Below are positions 4,815 through 6,257 of a stretch of 6,257 nucleotides of DNA, piece by piece; within the stretch, counting starts at the first letter, position 1; every line of letters begins with the position of its first letter. A program made the translations under genes and the position numbers. Source of the stretch: Syntrophomonadaceae bacterium (lineage in GTDB: Bacteria > Bacillota > Syntrophomonadia > Syntrophomonadales > Syntrophothermaceae); the NCBI GenBank assembly GCA_029907055.1, contig JARYMO010000091.1, forward strand, positions 1 to 6,257, given 5' to 3'. The notes under the pieces were generated by a model. That model searched no databases and had not been told where the DNA came from. It was given only the letters and a program-made list of their open reading frames with translations.

Positions 4815-6257
4815 ATGGCAAACGTAACCATCGACGGTATCCAGGTTACCGTTCCTGACGGCTCAACCATACTGCAGGCGGCCGCCGCGGCTGGCGTTCG
4901 CGTTCCCACCCTGTGCTACCATCCCGACCAGGACGTGAAAGCGAACTGCCGCGTCTGCGTGTGCGAGGTGGAGGGGCAGCGGTTGCTGCAGGCCGCCTGT
5001 TCCCAGCCGGTCTTCGACGGAATGGTGATCAAGACCCACTCGCCCAAGGTCATCGAGGCGCGCAAGACCATCCTGGAGCTCATCCTGTCGCACCACCCGG
5101 CGGACTGCCTGGGCTGCCTGCGCAACGGGAGCTGCGAGCTGCAGGACCTGGCGCAGGAATACGCCATCCGCGAGCTGCCCTTCGAGCGCAAGCTGAAGGG
5201 GTACGCCAAGGACACTTCCACGCCCTCGCTGGTGCGTGACCCCGACAAGTGCATCATGTGCCGCCGCTGCGAGTACGCCTGCACGGTATTCCAGACCGTC
5301 AATGCCCTGGGTGTGCAGAACCGCGGCAACCACGCCATCGTGGTGCCCTCGCTGGGCAAGGACCTCATCGACAGCCCCTGCGTGATGTGCGGGCAGTGCA
5401 TCCACGCCTGCCCGGTGGGCGCCATCACCGAGAAGGAACAGATTGACGAGTTCCTGGCCGCGGTGGCCGACCCGGACAAGATCGTGGTGACCCAGATCGC
5501 CCCTGCCATCCGCGTGGCCATCGGTGAGGAAGTGGGAATGAAGACCGGCGCCATGGACATGAAGGTCTTCGTCAACGGCCTGCGCCAGCTGGGCTTCGAC
5601 TACGTGTTCCACACCAACTTCACCGCCGACCTCACCATCCTGGAGGAAGGCAACGAGCTGCTCAAGCGGGTCAAGGAGGGCGGCAAGCTGCCGATGTTCA
5701 CCTCCTGCAGCCCGGGCTGGATCAACTTCTGCGAGACCTTCTACCCCGACCTGCTGGACAACCTCTCCACCTGCAAGTCCCCGCAGCAGATGTTCGGGGC
5801 GCTGGTGAAGACCTACTGGGCGCAGAAGATGGGCGTGGACCCCTCCAAGATCTACTCGGTGTCCATCATGCCCTGCACGGCCAAGAAGTACGAGGCTGCC
5901 CGTCCCGAGATGAACGCCAGTGGCTACCGTGACGTGGACCTGGTGCTCACCACCCGCGAGGTGGGACGCCTGTTCCGCATGAGCGGCATCGACTTCACCA
6001 AGCTGCCGCCCAGCGAGTTCGACAACTGGATGGGCGCCTACACCGGGGCGGCGGTCATCTTCGGCGCCACCGGCGGCGTGATGGAAGCGGCGCTGCGCAC
6101 GGTGTACGAGGTGGTCACCGGCCAGACGCTGGAGAACGTCAACTTCGAATTTGCCCGCGGCATGGAAGGGGTCAAGGAGGCCACCATCGACCTGGCCGGC
6201 CTGCAGGTGCGGGTGGCGGTGGCCCACGGCCTGACCAATGCCCGCAAGCTGATGGAC
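4815..6257 (+). CDS. hydA: [FeFe]-hydrogenase catalytic subunit HydA, 3'-truncated by window edge
   Basis: The first 481 residues of a multi-cluster [FeFe]-hydrogenase (reversible H2 oxidation / proton reduction at the H-cluster). Domains in order are: a NuoG-type [2Fe-2S] ferredoxin (C34, C45, C48, C62; extra C50); a His-ligated [4Fe-4S] motif (H94, C98, C101, C107); a 2x[4Fe-4S] ferredoxin (C146, C149, C152, C156 and C189, C192, C195, C199); then the H domain. L1 is TSCSPGW (296-302) and L2 is MPCTAKKYE (352-360). The GATGGVMEAALR segment (418-428) is also typical. The third motif, with the last two H-cluster cysteines, and the C-terminal domain lie past the window. L1 has Ser where the prototype enzymes have a second Cys. 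The domain set and the hydC-hydB neighbours place it among NAD-linked trimeric or FDH-associated group A enzymes. No maturation genes (hydE, hydF, hydG) are in view. Confidence 0.95.
   Translation, partial: MANVTIDGIQVTVPDGSTILQAAAAAGVRVPTLCYHPDQDVKANCRVCVCEVEGQRLLQAACSQPVFDGMVIKTHSPKVIEARKTILELILSHHPADCLGCLRNGSCELQDLAQEYAIRELPFERKLKGYAKDTSTPSLVRDPDKCIMCRRCEYACTVFQTVNALGVQNRGNHAIVVPSLGKDLIDSPCVMCGQCIHACPVGAITEKEQIDEFLAAVADPDKIVVTQIAPAIRVAIGEEVGMKTGAMDMKVFVNGLRQLGFDYVFHTNFTADLTILEEGNELLKRVKEGGKLPMFTSCSPGWINFCETFYPDLLDNLSTCKSPQQMFGALVKTYWAQKMGVDPSKIYSVSIMPCTAKKYEAARPEMNASGYRDVDLVLTTREVGRLFRMSGIDFTKLPPSEFDNWMGAYTGAAVIFGATGGVMEAALRTVYEVVTGQTLENVNFEFARGMEGVKEATIDLAGLQVRVAVAHGLTNARKLMD

Noticed and set aside
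3043..4821. 592-codon open frame on the minus strand opposite hydC and hydB
   Set aside because: It mirrors the codon periodicity of the well-supported + strand genes. The translation is low-complexity (His/Asp/Val/Leu-rich), matches no family I recognise, and lies entirely under two genes with clear motifs.
4863..6227. 454-codon open frame on the minus strand opposite hydA
   Set aside because: Same reason: an antisense shadow of a GC-rich gene, with repetitive His/Gly/Val composition and no recognisable domain.
1..6257. CRISPR arrays, insertion sequences, tRNA or rRNA genes, phage or toxin-antitoxin genes
   Set aside because: I saw no regularly spaced repeats, transposase motifs or tRNA-like cloverleaf. 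The window is fully explained by metabolic genes and two regulatory gaps.

Overview
The window is GC-rich, with mostly G or C at third codon positions. It carries five genes, all on the + strand, belonging to anaerobic formate and hydrogen metabolism. Use of selenocysteine, a formate channel, an NAD-linked [FeFe]-hydrogenase and a textbook Shine-Dalgarno sequence (AAGGAGGT) suggest a strictly anaerobic bacterium of acetogenic, syntrophic or fermentative habit. A high-GC Firmicutes- or Actinobacteriota-like lineage is plausible, but the taxonomy cannot be fixed from this sequence.

Layout. (1) 2-1642: the C-terminal part of a molybdenum/tungsten formate dehydrogenase catalytic subunit. The window opens on its in-frame TGA selenocysteine codon (2-4), followed at the right distance by a SECIS hairpin with a GGUCU loop. 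The gene therefore continues upstream, and the first ATG at 53 is an internal methionine. (2) 1654-1680: a perfect 12-bp GC hairpin. (3) 1757-2701: a formate/nitrite transporter (FNT) family channel, followed by a terminator-like hairpin at 2766-2803. (4) 2804-3066: a long non-coding leader with an AT-rich block and several inverted repeats, some of which can pair in competing ways. (5) 3067-3510, 3559-4782 and 4815 to beyond 6257: a compact hydC-hydB-hydA operon. It encodes a NuoE-like [2Fe-2S] subunit, a NuoF-like NADH/FMN subunit and an [FeFe]-hydrogenase catalytic subunit that is cut off before its last H-cluster motif.

How they work together (inference). FdhA interconverts formate and CO2, the FNT channel moves formate across the membrane, and HydABC interconverts NADH and H2. 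The genes could form one formate-H2-NADH module, either as separate enzymes sharing NADH or as one FDH-hydrogenase complex. HydB consists only of the NuoF core, without the extra ferredoxin-like domains of the large bifurcating HydB proteins. This raises the possibility of an NADH-dependent, ferredoxin-independent hydrogenase.

The most interesting items are the recoded TGA/SECIS at the left edge, the structured leader before hydCBA, and the minimal HydB.
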